Shown here: one piece after another, positions 43,599 to 51,875 of the stretch
Layout of the letters: every line of letters starts with the position of its first letter
Position numbering within the stretch: position 1 is the stretch's first letter
NCBI GenBank assembly: GCA_900550475.1
Contig: URSA01000010.1
Span: 1-64,000, forward strand
Direction of reading: 5' to 3'
DNA length: 64,000 nt
Source: an uncultured Lachnospiraceae bacterium
GTDB taxonomy: Bacteria > Bacillota > Clostridia > Lachnospirales > Lachnospiraceae
Notes under the pieces: model-generated
Told to the model about the DNA's origin: nothing
The model's database searches: none
What the model saw: the letters and a program-made list of their open reading frames with translations, nothing else
Translations under genes and position numbers: made by a program

Positions 43599-45866
43599 TT
43601 ATTTCAGGCGCGCAAGCTCCTTCTGGCTTACCTTCAGGGATTTGCTCTCCTTATAGGGTCTGAACAGCAGGTACAGGAAACCGATTACCAGTACGAATGC
43701 AACTACCGTCCATACGCTGAAGGTTCCTGCGGAGATCAGCATGCCGATATTGTATACACAGAGTGCAACCACATAAGCAAGTGTTGTCTGATAACCGATT
43801 GCAAACCAGAACCATTTTGCGCTGTTCATCTCTCTCTTGATAGCGCCCATTGCAGCAAAGCAAGGTGCACACAGCAAGTTGAAGATCAGATAAGAATAAG
43901 CAGCCAACGGCGTCATAACCGCCTTCACATTGTTCCAAACCTCATAACCATCCTCGGCAACCTCAGAGGTTCCGGCAAAGATGATACCGAATGTACTTAC
44001 CACGTTCTCTTTTGCAACCAGACCGGTAACTGCTGCGACTGCGGTCTTCCAGCCGTCTGCCCAGCTCAGATCACTGAATCCGAGAGGAACAAAGATCCAC
44101 TTGATTGCGCCGCCGATTGCTGCGAGGATGCTGTACTGAATCTCTGCCTCCTCAAGCATTCTGAACTGTCCGTCCACCCATCCGAAGTAGGTTGTAAACC
44201 AGATGAAGATGGTGGAAAGAAGGATGATGGTACCTGCCTTCTTGATGAAGGACCAGCCGCGCTCCCACATGCTTCTCAGCACGCTTCCAACAGTGGGAAG
44301 GTGGTATGCGGGGAGCTCCATAACGAAAGGAGCGGGATCTCCTGCAAACATCTTTGTCTTCTTCAGGATGATACCGGAGCATACGATTGCCGCGATACCA
44401 ACCAGCCATGCACTGTAAGATACCCACCATGCATTGTCAAACAACGCACCTGCAATCAGAGCGATGATAGGCAGCTTTGCACCACAAGGAATAAATGTGG
44501 TGGTCATAATGGTCATCTTTCTGTCACGGTCATTCTCAATGGTACGGGATGCCATGATACCCGGAACGCCACAGCCGGAGCCGATCAGCATGGGAATGAA
44601 GGACTTACCGGAAAGACCAAACTTACGGAATACCCTATCCATGATGAACGCAACTCTCGCCATATATCCGCAGCTCTCTAAGAAAGCAAGGAAAATGAAC
44701 AGCACCAGCATCTGCGGCACGAAACCGAGCACAGCGCCGACACCGGCTACGATGCCATCCAGGATCAGACCGGAAAGCCAGTCTGCGCAGCCGATGGAAT
44801 CAAGCAGATTGCCAACCAGTACAGGTACTCCCGGTACCCAGATACCGTAGGCTGCGGGATCTGCATCCTCGGAAATCTCTGCTGCGGCTTCATATGCGGA
44901 GGATCCGATACCGAACAGATGCCAGCCATCGCCGAACACACCGTCGTTTGCCCAGTCGGTTGCCCATCCGCCCACCGTGGTAACGGACACATAGTATACA
45001 ATGAACATAACCACTGCGAAGATGGGCAGTGCAAGCCATCTGTTGGTTACGATCTTATCAATCTTATCGGAGATCGTCAACTTCTCCTTCTTATTCTTGG
45101 TATAGCAATCCTTGATAATGGAAGAAATGTAAACATATCTCTCGTTGGTGATGATACTCTCGGTATCGTCATCCATATCTGCTTCCAGCTTCTTGATCTG
45201 AGCGGAAACATCGGGAACCTGCTTCATCTGCGCTGCAATCTTGTCATCCTTCTCAAGCAGCTTGATTGCAAAGAATCTCTTCTGCTCCTCGGGAATGTCT
45301 GTAAGCTTTGCAGCAACCTCTGAGATCACGTCCTCAACCTCAGGTGCAAATTTATGTACCACTGCAGATGCCTTCTTCTGCTTTGCAACGGCAACAGCCT
45401 TCTCAGCCGCCTTGTCGATACCGGTTCCCTTCAGTGCGGAAATCTCAACTACCTCGCAGCCCAGCTTCTCAGCCAGCTTTGCGGCATTGATCTTGTCACC
45501 GCTTTTATTTACGATATCCATCATGTTTACTGCCATTACCACGGGAATACCAAGCTCCATGAGCTGGGTGCTCAGGTAAAGGTTTCTCTCAATGTTGGTA
45601 CCATCGACGATGTTCAGGATGGCATCCGGCCTCTCGCTGATCAGGTAGTTTCTTGCTACCACTTCCTCCAGCGTGTAAGGAGACAGGGAGTAAATACCGG
45701 GAAGGTCCATGATTACGACTTCCTTGTCACCTTTCCATTTACCCTCTTTCTTTTCAACGGTTACACCCGGCCAGTTACCTACATACTGGTTGGAGCCTGT
45801 CAGTGCATTGAAAAGTGTTGTTTTTCCGCAGTTGGGGTTACCTGCTAATGCAATCTTGATTGACAT
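43599..45866 (-). CDS. feoB: Ferrous iron transporter FeoB
   Basis: A 755-residue membrane protein. The N-terminal GTPase domain has G1 GNPNCGKTTLFNAL (residues 9-22), G3 DLPGIYSL and G4 NMMD. A helical spacer region follows, then about eight to ten membrane helices with two Gate motifs (VPQMLVLFIFLAFLESCGYM and IGSGCGVPGIMASRTI). It imports Fe(II). It lies downstream of two feoA genes and upstream of its Cys-rich companion and a Fur regulator. Confidence 0.97.
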   Translation of the reverse strand: MSIKIALAGNPNCGKTTLFNALTGSNQYVGNWPGVTVEKKEGKWKGDKEVVIMDLPGIYSLSPYTLEEVVARNYLISERPDAILNIVDGTNIERNLYLSTQLMELGIPVVMAVNMMDIVNKSGDKINAAKLAEKLGCEVVEISALKGTGIDKAAEKAVAVAKQKKASAVVHKFAPEVEDVISEVAAKLTDIPEEQKRFFAIKLLEKDDKIAAQMKQVPDVSAQIKKLEADMDDDTESIITNERYVYISSIIKDCYTKNKKEKLTISDKIDKIVTNRWLALPIFAVVMFIVYYVSVTTVGGWATDWANDGVFGDGWHLFGIGSSAYEAAAEISEDADPAAYGIWVPGVPVLVGNLLDSIGCADWLSGLILDGIVAGVGAVLGFVPQMLVLFIFLAFLESCGYMARVAFIMDRVFRKFGLSGKSFIPMLIGSGCGVPGIMASRTIENDRDRKMTIMTTTFIPCGAKLPIIALIAGALFDNAWWVSYSAWLVGIAAIVCSGIILKKTKMFAGDPAPFVMELPAYHLPTVGSVLRSMWERGWSFIKKAGTIILLSTIFIWFTTYFGWVDGQFRMLEEAEIQYSILAAIGGAIKWIFVPLGFSDLSWADGWKTAVAAVTGLVAKENVVSTFGIIFAGTSEVAEDGYEVWNNVKAVMTPLAAYSYLIFNLLCAPCFAAMGAIKREMNSAKWFWFAIGYQTTLAYVVALCVYNIGMLISAGTFSVWTVVAFVLVIGFLYLLFRPYKESKSLKVSQKELARLK

Positions 45867-45900
45867 ATCCTACCTCTTTTCCTTTTCAATAAAAGTTTGT

Positions 45901-46122
45901 TCACTCGACCACGATCATTTCCGCATCGGCCTTACGAAGAGAAAGCTCATATCCTCTCACCGTTACCTCGACCGGATCACCAAGGGGCGCTACCTTTCTT
46001 ACATAGATCTCCACACCCTTTGTAATGCCCATGTCCATGATACGTCTCTTGACCGGTCCGTCGCCGGTCAGCTTTGTCACCTTGACGGTCTCGCCGCACG
46101 CAACTTCTTTTAATGTTTTCAT
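45901..46122 (-). CDS. feoA: FeoA-type SH3-like protein
   Basis: A 73-residue protein with the FeoA SH3-like fold: VKVTKLTGDGPVKRRIMDMG, then EIYVRKVAPLGDPVEVTVRG. FeoA proteins support FeoB. It ends 34 bases before feoB and is the second of two feoA genes. Confidence 0.92.
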   Translation of the reverse strand: MKTLKEVACGETVKVTKLTGDGPVKRRIMDMGITKGVEIYVRKVAPLGDPVEVTVRGYELSLRKADAEMIVVE

Positions 46123-46148
46123 GTTCTCTCCTTCTTGAATAATGGATC

Positions 46149-46361
46149 CTAGATCATAATTTTATTTGCCATATCCTTCCCGATCGCAACTCTTGAATCC
46201 TTGATATTCACTATCATGTTGCCGCCGGTCTCGGATATAACGGTCACTTCTCCGCCTGTCACAAACCCAAGCTTCTCCAGAAACAGTCTGGTTTCCTCTT
46301 TTCCGCCAATCTTGCGGATCACACTCGGTTCACCCGGTGTTGCCATTGTAAGGGGCATCAT
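46149..46361 (-). CDS. feoA: Second FeoA-type protein
   Basis: A 70-residue FeoA-domain protein (IRKIGGKEETRLFLEKLGF and GGEVTVISETGGNMIVNIKD). Two feoA genes in a row are common in Clostridia. It is the first gene after the main feo promoter. Confidence 0.9.
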   Translation of the reverse strand: MMPLTMATPGEPSVIRKIGGKEETRLFLEKLGFVTGGEVTVISETGGNMIVNIKDSRVAIGKDMANKIMI

Positions 46362-46417
46362 ACTTCATCTTCTTTCTTATTTTTTTGTCTCTATTGATAC
46401 TCATTTTCAATTTCATG

Positions 46418-46449
46418 GTTAGTATAGTCTAACACATATTAGATGTCAA
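46418..46449 (-). promoter_or_regulatory. feo promoter with overlapping palindromic operator
   Basis: On the minus strand TTGACA (46449-46444) and TATACT (46426-46421) are spaced by 17 bases. The palindrome GTTAG-N6-CTAAC (46418-46433) covers the -10 box, so a repressor bound there would block transcription. Confidence 0.8.
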
Positions 46450-46535
46450 TAACTTTTTAATATTTTTTTAATGACATCCTTCAGAAAATATATGAAGCCG
46501 ATAAACAACGCCAGTAAAGCAACTTCAACCCACAT
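46446..46535 (-). CDS. Possible 29-residue membrane peptide before feoA
   Basis: ATG 46535 follows AAAGAGGCTTACT. The peptide MWVEVALLALFIGFIYFLKD, then basic VIKKILKSY, is a single membrane helix with a basic end. The stop lies at the -35 box of the feo promoter. Small size makes it uncertain, but a Shine-Dalgarno site and clean topology support it. Confidence 0.4.
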   Translation of the reverse strand: MWVEVALLALFIGFIYFLKDVIKKILKSY

Positions 46536-46581
46536 AGTAAGCCTCTTTTCCGCAGCCGGAACACCTGCTGCATAAATACTA

Positions 46582-46597
46582 GTTAGTTGTAACTAAC
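46582..46597. promoter_or_regulatory. Second GTTAG-N6-CTAAC palindrome
   Basis: GTTAGTTGTAACTAAC has the same half-sites as the operator at the feo promoter, 149 bases upstream of it. It is therefore likely bound by the same metalloregulator and may control the small upstream ORF or a longer feo transcript. Confidence 0.7.
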
Positions 46598-46624
46598 TCT
46601 ATAATAACTTTTTTGTCGAAAAAG

Positions 46625-46667
46625 AAAAGCCCCTTACCGATATAAAAATATCAATAAGAGGCTTTTT
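46625..46667 (-). terminator. Intrinsic terminator after leuA
   Basis: On the minus strand the stem AAAAGCCTCTTA / TAAGGGGCTTTT is followed by CTTTTTC. It lies about 20 bases beyond the leuA stop. Confidence 0.8.
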
Positions 46668-46686
46668 CCTATTTTCTATGTATGAA

Positions 46687-48363
46687 TTATGCTGCCATCG
46701 CCTTGTTGACTGCTGCCACCAGCGCCGCAATGGAGCCCTTGATGATATCCTCGTCGATGCCCACGCCCCAGTACGTCTTTCCGTCGTAGACAATGCCTAC
46801 ATAAGCAGCTGCCTTGGAGGAGGAACCTCTGGAAATAGCGTGCTCTTCATAGCAGGCAAGCTCGTAGCTGATACCGAAATAGCTCTTGATAGCGTTGCTC
46901 ACAGCGTCCAGACGACCGTTTCCCGCAGTCTGCACCACCTTGGATCCTCCGTCCTTTGCAATGGTAACTTCCGCCTTGATGCCGTTCTCCTGCCGGAAGT
47001 GGCATTCCGGAATATCAAATACCGTGGTCTTATTTACATAATGATCGCAGAACAGGCCGTAAATATCCGCCGGTGCAAGCTCCTTGTGGCGGGCATCCGA
47101 CTCACACTTCACCAGATAGCGCACTTCCTCCTTCATCTTATCCGGCAGGGAGATACCGTAGTTCTGTTTCAGGATAAAAGCAATGCCGCCCTTGCCCGAC
47201 TGGCTGTTGATACGGATAACATCGGACTCGTACTCCCTTCCCAGATCGGTGGGGTCGATGGGCAGGTAAGGCACCTTCCAGCTCTTTCCGCTCTTTCCCT
47301 CGTTGTGCCATGCCGTTCCCTTGGAAATGGCATCCTGATGGGAACCGGAGAAAGCCGTGAACACAAGATCTCCCGTGTAGGGCATTCTCTCGTACACCTT
47401 CATGCCCGTCAGCAGCTCATAGGTTTCCCGGATCTTATTAATATGGGAGAAATCCAGCATGGGATCCACGCCGTGGCATACCATGTTCATGGCAAGCGTA
47501 ATGATATCCACATTTCCGGTTCTCTCACCGTTTCCGAACAGGGTTCCCTCCACCCGGTCTGCACCTGCCAGCACACCAAATTCCGCATCGCTGACACCGC
47601 AACCGCGGTCGTTGTGAGGATGTACGCTCAGGACAACCGCATCCCTGTACTTTAAATTCTTATGTATATACTCTACCTGGCAGGCAAACACATGGGGCAT
47701 TGCCACCTGTACGGTCGTGGGAATATTGATGATCGCCTTATGCTCCGGATCCGGCTGCCACACATCCAGCACGGCGTTGCACACCTCAACCGCGTAATCC
47801 ACCTCTGTCTGAGAGAAGCTCTCCGGGCTGTATTCAAACGTGAAATTGCCGTCCGTCTCATCCGCAAGCTTTTTCAGGAGCGCTGCACCGTCCACCGCAA
47901 GCTGTTTCACTTCCTCCCTGCTCTTTCTGAACACCTGCTCGCGCTGTGCAACAGAGGTGGAATTATAAAGGTGGATCACCGCATGGGGTGCTCCCTTTAC
48001 CGCCTCAAAAGTCTTGCGTATGATATGCTCCCTCGCCTGGGTAAGCACCTGAATGGTCACATCATCGGGAATCATGTTTCTCTCAATCAGTTCCCGGACA
48101 AAATTGTACTCTGTATCCGACGCCGCCGGAAATCCCACCTCGATCTCCTTAAAGCCCACCTCCACAAGCATCTTGAAAAACTCCAGCTTCTCATTCAGAT
48201 CCATGGGCTCCACCAGCGCCTGATTGCCGTCCCGCAGATCCACGCTGCACCAGATGGGCGCTTTGTCGATGCTGTCCTTCTTCACCCAGTCATAAGTCAC
48301 CACCGGCGGCATAAAATATGACTTTTGATATTTCTCCTTGATGCTGCTTCCGTTTACTTTCAT
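46687..48363 (-). CDS. leuA: 2-isopropylmalate synthase
   Basis: A 558-residue enzyme from ATG 48363 (RBS GGAGGAAAAC), of the long LeuA type. It condenses acetyl-CoA with 2-oxoisovalerate, the first committed step of leucine synthesis. The TIM-barrel start PIWCSVDLRDGNQALVEPM holds the metal and catalytic Arg/Asp. SVHPHNDRGCGVSDAEFG carries the metal-binding HxH. The C-terminal regulatory domain ends in EDIIKGSIAALVAAVNKAM. It is preceded by a T-box leader and followed by a terminator, so it is a single-gene leucine-controlled unit. Confidence 0.95.
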   Translation of the reverse strand: MKVNGSSIKEKYQKSYFMPPVVTYDWVKKDSIDKAPIWCSVDLRDGNQALVEPMDLNEKLEFFKMLVEVGFKEIEVGFPAASDTEYNFVRELIERNMIPDDVTIQVLTQAREHIIRKTFEAVKGAPHAVIHLYNSTSVAQREQVFRKSREEVKQLAVDGAALLKKLADETDGNFTFEYSPESFSQTEVDYAVEVCNAVLDVWQPDPEHKAIINIPTTVQVAMPHVFACQVEYIHKNLKYRDAVVLSVHPHNDRGCGVSDAEFGVLAGADRVEGTLFGNGERTGNVDIITLAMNMVCHGVDPMLDFSHINKIRETYELLTGMKVYERMPYTGDLVFTAFSGSHQDAISKGTAWHNEGKSGKSWKVPYLPIDPTDLGREYESDVIRINSQSGKGGIAFILKQNYGISLPDKMKEEVRYLVKCESDARHKELAPADIYGLFCDHYVNKTTVFDIPECHFRQENGIKAEVTIAKDGGSKVVQTAGNGRLDAVSNAIKSYFGISYELACYEEHAISRGSSSKAAAYVGIVYDGKTYWGVGIDEDIIKGSIAALVAAVNKAMAA

Positions 48364-48429
48364 GTTTTCCTCCATTCCGAAACGACACGAACACCTGCGT
48401 TTCAAAGCTTTTTTACGGTTACTCTGCTT

Positions 48430-48770
48430 TGGCGGAAAAAAAAGTCCCTACAAAAACGCCAAAGCATTTTCATAGAGACGCAGAATCTACGCGGTACCAC
48501 TCTATTTCATGGAAAACCATGCACTCACAGGCACTGACATGCCCTCCCCTTTATACGGCGGGATACCGTCCGAGCCTACACAACAGACAGGGAACTTCTT
48601 TTCAACAGTTGCCCTCCCGCCTTCAGCCGGCTGCTCCAAGGTCAGTTCACTGTCCGCTCCTGACTGCCTTGCACCAAACGGCAGCTCTCTGTTTTCCGGC
48701 TTCCAGCTACTACTCCTCTTCATCGCATTACACATATTCAATTTTTCTAATCGTACCATACTTTGAAATT
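48430..48770 (-). ncRNA. T-box leader of leuA
   Basis: Read on the minus strand, the conserved AGAGTGGTACCGCG T-box lies at 48490-48503. Upstream the leader has the stem I features, with GAA-CTG-ACC near 48651 as a likely specifier loop (CTG, leucine). It would sense uncharged tRNA-Leu and let transcription go on when leucine is short. Confidence 0.9.
48436..48479 (-). terminator. T-box terminator hairpin
   Basis: Stem GTCTCTATGAAAATGC / paired with GCGTTTTTGTAGGGAC on the minus strand, followed by eight Ts (48443-48436). It is the terminator alternative to the T-box antiterminator. Confidence 0.85.
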
Positions 48771-48823
48771 GACCGCAAGAGGAAATTTACAGCTCCCTGT
48801 CCGTATGCCAGATAATTTTGGTA

Positions 48824-48852
48824 TTGACATCCTGTCTTATGCCGTTTATAAT
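48824..48852 (+). promoter_or_regulatory. Promoter of sdpR-sdpI
   Basis: TTGACA (48824-48829) and TATAAT (48847-48852), spacer 17 bases, a near-consensus sigma-A promoter. Confidence 0.85.
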
Positions 48853-48876
48853 CTATTTAAAATAATTTTTAAATAG
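48853..48876. promoter_or_regulatory. Probable SdpR operator
   Basis: The inverted repeat CTATTTAAA / TTTAAATAG (24 bases in all) starts directly after the -10 box and ends ten bases before the sdpR start, an ideal place for autorepression. Confidence 0.75.
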
Positions 48877-48885
48877 GTGTCATGC

Positions 48886-49155
48886 ATGAGTGAATCCAAT
48901 ATCTTTAAAGTATTATCCGACGGGCAAAGACGGGATATCCTCGTCATGCTGAAGGATGGCCGGCTGAGCGCGGGAGAAATTGCACAACGGCTGGACGTCA
49001 CGCCCGCCGCCCTGTCGTATCATCTCAAATTGCTGAAAAATGCCGACCTTGTGATGGAATATAAACAGAAAAATTTTGTCTACTATGAGATCAACACCAC
49101 CGTTCTGGATGAGTTGATTTTATGGATCGGACAGTTTGGAGGTAACAGGAAATGA
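48886..49155 (+). CDS. sdpR: ArsR-type autorepressor, SdpR family
   Basis: An 89-residue winged-helix protein (FKVLSDGQRRDILVMLKDGR, AGEIAQRLDVTPAALSYHLK). The small size and the ATGA overlap with an SdpI gene match the SdpR-SdpI pair of Bacillus, where SdpR represses the operon and is released through SdpI. I choose ATG 48886 over a GTG nine bases earlier. Confidence 0.88.
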   Translation: MSESNIFKVLSDGQRRDILVMLKDGRLSAGEIAQRLDVTPAALSYHLKLLKNADLVMEYKQKNFVYYEINTTVLDELILWIGQFGGNRK

Positions 49156-49838
49156 AAAGAGTAATGTGGATCGTATCGGTAATTCCGTTTATCATCACCG
49201 CAATCGCGCTGCAGTTCATGCCCGATTCGGTTCCCATGCATTACAATATCTCGGGGGAGATCGACCGCTGGGGATCCAAATATGAGAACCTGATCTTTCC
49301 GGTCATGATTCTCTTGTTTACCCTGTTCTGGCATTTACTGATTCTGCACTACGAAAAAAGGGCGGTCAAAGCCACCCTTGATAAAGATCGTGCCGAAGCC
49401 GCATCAAACGCCGGACTTCTGAAAATCGTCGCCGTTTCCATGGCGGCAATGTTTGGCATCATGCAGTGTTTCATTCTCTACGGTGCCTACACCGCAGCAG
49501 ATACCTCCGCAGCCTCCTCCACCGTTGATATCGGAAAAATTTCCTGCATCCTCATGGGAGGCATGTTTATTGTAATAGGAAACTTTCTTCCGAAAGCCAA
49601 GAGAAATTCTCTCGTAGGCATCAGAGTCAGCTGGAGCATGTATAACGACACTACATGGAGAAAAAGCAACCGCTTTTGCGCCGTTGCCTTTATCGTGACA
49701 GGCGTCCTGACCATCCTCACCGCCCTGCTTGCAGATACATCATGGATTGCAACGGCATGTATGCTCGGCTACCTGCTCCTCTCTACTGTGATTACCCTGT
49801 TTTACTCACACAGAATATACCTTGCGGAAAAGCATTAA
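49152..49838 (+). CDS. sdpI: SdpI-family membrane immunity/signal protein
   Basis: A 228-residue protein with six membrane helices. The N-terminal DUF1648 part (IPFIITAIALQFMPDSVPMH, then YNISGEIDRWGSK) and the C-terminal SdpI part (NFLPKAKRNSLVGIRVSWSM, MYNDTTWRKSNRF) are characteristic. In Bacillus SdpI gives immunity to the SDP toxin and sequesters SdpR. No toxin gene is nearby, so the pair may guard against other cells' toxins. Confidence 0.9.
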   Translation: MKRVMWIVSVIPFIITAIALQFMPDSVPMHYNISGEIDRWGSKYENLIFPVMILLFTLFWHLLILHYEKRAVKATLDKDRAEAASNAGLLKIVAVSMAAMFGIMQCFILYGAYTAADTSAASSTVDIGKISCILMGGMFIVIGNFLPKAKRNSLVGIRVSWSMYNDTTWRKSNRFCAVAFIVTGVLTILTALLADTSWIATACMLGYLLLSTVITLFYSHRIYLAEKH

Positions 49839-50281
49839 TGCAGAAACTCGCCCACAATTTTATTGACGACACTGCCCTCCGCTTTTCCCTTTACCTTGGG
49901 CATCAGTTCCTTCATCACCTTTCCTTTATCCTTGGCGGTGGGGTTCTCGATGCCCAGACCGGCAAGCACTTCCCTGATAATCTCCCTGATTGCGTCCTCG
50001 CTCAGATCCTCGGGCACAAACTCCTTATATACCGCCAGACGCTTCTCACACTGTTCAATGATATCCGTTCTGTCCGCAGGCGCCGTCTCCAGTGTTTCCT
50101 TGGTCTGCCGTATTTCCTTCTTGATTACTTCATTCTCCTCGTCCGGCGTCAGATCCTCCCTTTTGTCAATTGCCTTGTTTTTTAAGGCGCTGAGCAGCAT
50201 GGAGAGGGAATCCTTTCTCTCCTTGTCCTTGTTCTTCATGGCAGTAACCATCTCCGCCCTCACTTCATCGATTTTGCTCAT
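49835..50281 (-). CDS. yqeY: GatB/YqeY-domain protein
   Basis: A 148-residue YqeY family protein (EVRAEMVTAMKNKDKERKDS, LSMLLSALKNKAIDKRE). It shares the C-terminal tRNA-binding domain of GatB; its own role is not established. The start has RBS GGAGGTAGAAGC. It ends over sdpI's last four bases, convergent. Confidence 0.92.
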   Translation of the reverse strand: MSKIDEVRAEMVTAMKNKDKERKDSLSMLLSALKNKAIDKREDLTPDEENEVIKKEIRQTKETLETAPADRTDIIEQCEKRLAVYKEFVPEDLSEDAIREIIREVLAGLGIENPTAKDKGKVMKELMPKVKGKAEGSVVNKIVGEFLH

Positions 50282-50299
50282 GCTTCTACCTCCTTATGA

Positions 50300-51100
50300 T
50301 CACTTGTTTTTTGCAGTCAGATCCGTATACCGGGTCAGGAATTGTCTGGTTCGTTCTTCCTTCGGATGATCGATCACCTGCGCGGGAGCGCCCTGCTCCA
50401 CGATCACACCCTCATCCATAAAAATAATCTGATCTGCCACATCACGCGCAAACGCCATTTCATGGGTCACGATGATCATGGTGGTTCTCTGTTCCGCAAG
50501 TCCTCTGATCACCTTGAGCACCTCCCCGGTCAGCTCCGGATCCAGTGCGGAGGTTGGTTCGTCAAAGCAGAGGATATCCGGCTTCAATGCAAGCGCCCGT
50601 GCGATTGCCACCCGCTGCTGCTGACCGCCGGAAAGCTGGTGGGGATAATGCTCCATCCTCTCCGCCAGACCCATCTTGTCCAGAAGCTCCTTCCCATGCT
50701 GTTCAATCTCTGACAGTATTTCCTTTTTGCACTGTTTGAAATCCGGTCTCTCCTGCGCAAGCAGTCTCTCCGCCAGCGTCACATTCTCCAACGCCGTGTA
50801 CTGGGGAAACAGATTGAAGGACTGGAAAACCATACCAAAATGCAGTCTTTTTCTGCGCAGCTCCTTCTCCCACTCGGAGGAGGGCTTTGCGGAATCAAAC
50901 AAAACCTCATCCTTCACTGCGATGGTTCCCTGGTTGGGCTTCTCCAGAAAGTTCAGACAGCGCAACAGCGTGGTTTTTCCCGAACCGGAAGAACCGATGA
51001 TCGCCAGCGCGTTTCCCTCCTCCAGAGAAAAACTCACATCCTCCAATACCTTTGTATTTCCAAAATGTTTTTCTATATTTCTGACCTCTAAAAACGCCAT
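50300..51100 (-). CDS. Polar amino acid ABC transporter ATP-binding protein
   Basis: A 266-residue ATPase. Walker A IIGSSGSGKTTLLRCL is near residue 34-49, the signature HQLSGGQQQRVAIARAL near 157 and Walker B DILCFDEPTSALDPE near 176. The EPTSALDPE and the short C-terminus are those of GlnQ/HisP-type amino acid importers. It follows its permease by 14 bases. Confidence 0.93.
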   Translation of the reverse strand: MAFLEVRNIEKHFGNTKVLEDVSFSLEEGNALAIIGSSGSGKTTLLRCLNFLEKPNQGTIAVKDEVLFDSAKPSSEWEKELRRKRLHFGMVFQSFNLFPQYTALENVTLAERLLAQERPDFKQCKKEILSEIEQHGKELLDKMGLAERMEHYPHQLSGGQQQRVAIARALALKPDILCFDEPTSALDPELTGEVLKVIRGLAEQRTTMIIVTHEMAFARDVADQIIFMDEGVIVEQGAPAQVIDHPKEERTRQFLTRYTDLTAKNK

Positions 51101-51114
51101 AGGGTTCTCCGTTC

Positions 51115-51771
51115 CTACTTGAAATAATCAAGCCTGCGCTCAATGTAGTTAAACAGCAATGTCAATATTCCCACAAACAGCAGGTAAAATGCGCCCGTGT
51201 AGAACAGCGGCCATGTGATACCGTCCGATTTCATAAAGGAATAGCCTGCGAACGTAAGCTCGTAAGCGGCAATGATTCTCGCCAGAGAGGTGTCCTTTAC
51301 CAGCGTGATGATCTCATTTGACATGGGCGGCACCACGCGCTTGACCATCTGCAGGAGCGTGACCTTGAAAAAGATCTGGCTCTTTGTCATGCCAAGCACC
51401 TGACCCGCCTCCCGCTGTCCTGCGGGAACGCCCTCAATGCCTCCCCTGAAGATCACGGAAAAATAGCAGGCATAGTTGAAGGTAAACGCCACTACCGTCG
51501 CCGTCAGTCTTCCCGCCTCGTTGCCGCTCCAGATATTGTGTTTCAGCCAAAGCCCCGGTCCATAGAAAATGACGATCAGTTGCAGCATGAGGGGCGTGCC
51601 TCTGATAACCCACACAACAAATTGCATCAGATAGCGAAGCGGCTTGAATTTGCTCATGGATGCAAACGCAAATAAAAGCCCCAGCGGCAGCGCCAGCAAA
51701 AGCGTATACAGAAAAATCTGAAATGTTGTAGCAAGACCGTTCAACAGGGTCTGCGTCACTGTCCAAAACAT
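51115..51771 (-). CDS. Polar amino acid ABC transporter permease
   Basis: A 218-residue permease from the ATG of MFWTVTQTLLNGL (51771); longer starts lack support. Four to five membrane helices with the HisM/GlnP EAA-type loop EAGQVLGMTKSQIFFKVTL. It lies between the binding protein and the ATPase on the same strand. Confidence 0.9.
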   Translation of the reverse strand: MFWTVTQTLLNGLATTFQIFLYTLLLALPLGLLFAFASMSKFKPLRYLMQFVVWVIRGTPLMLQLIVIFYGPGLWLKHNIWSGNEAGRLTATVVAFTFNYACYFSVIFRGGIEGVPAGQREAGQVLGMTKSQIFFKVTLLQMVKRVVPPMSNEIITLVKDTSLARIIAAYELTFAGYSFMKSDGITWPLFYTGAFYLLFVGILTLLFNYIERRLDYFK

Positions 51772-51875
51772 GACCGGTACCGTACCTTTCTGTGGGAATA
51801 ATTTTCCTATGATGAAAAAATCGGCGGGGTGGCTCTCAGAACATCCTGCCACCCCACCGTCGCAAAAAATTCAAC

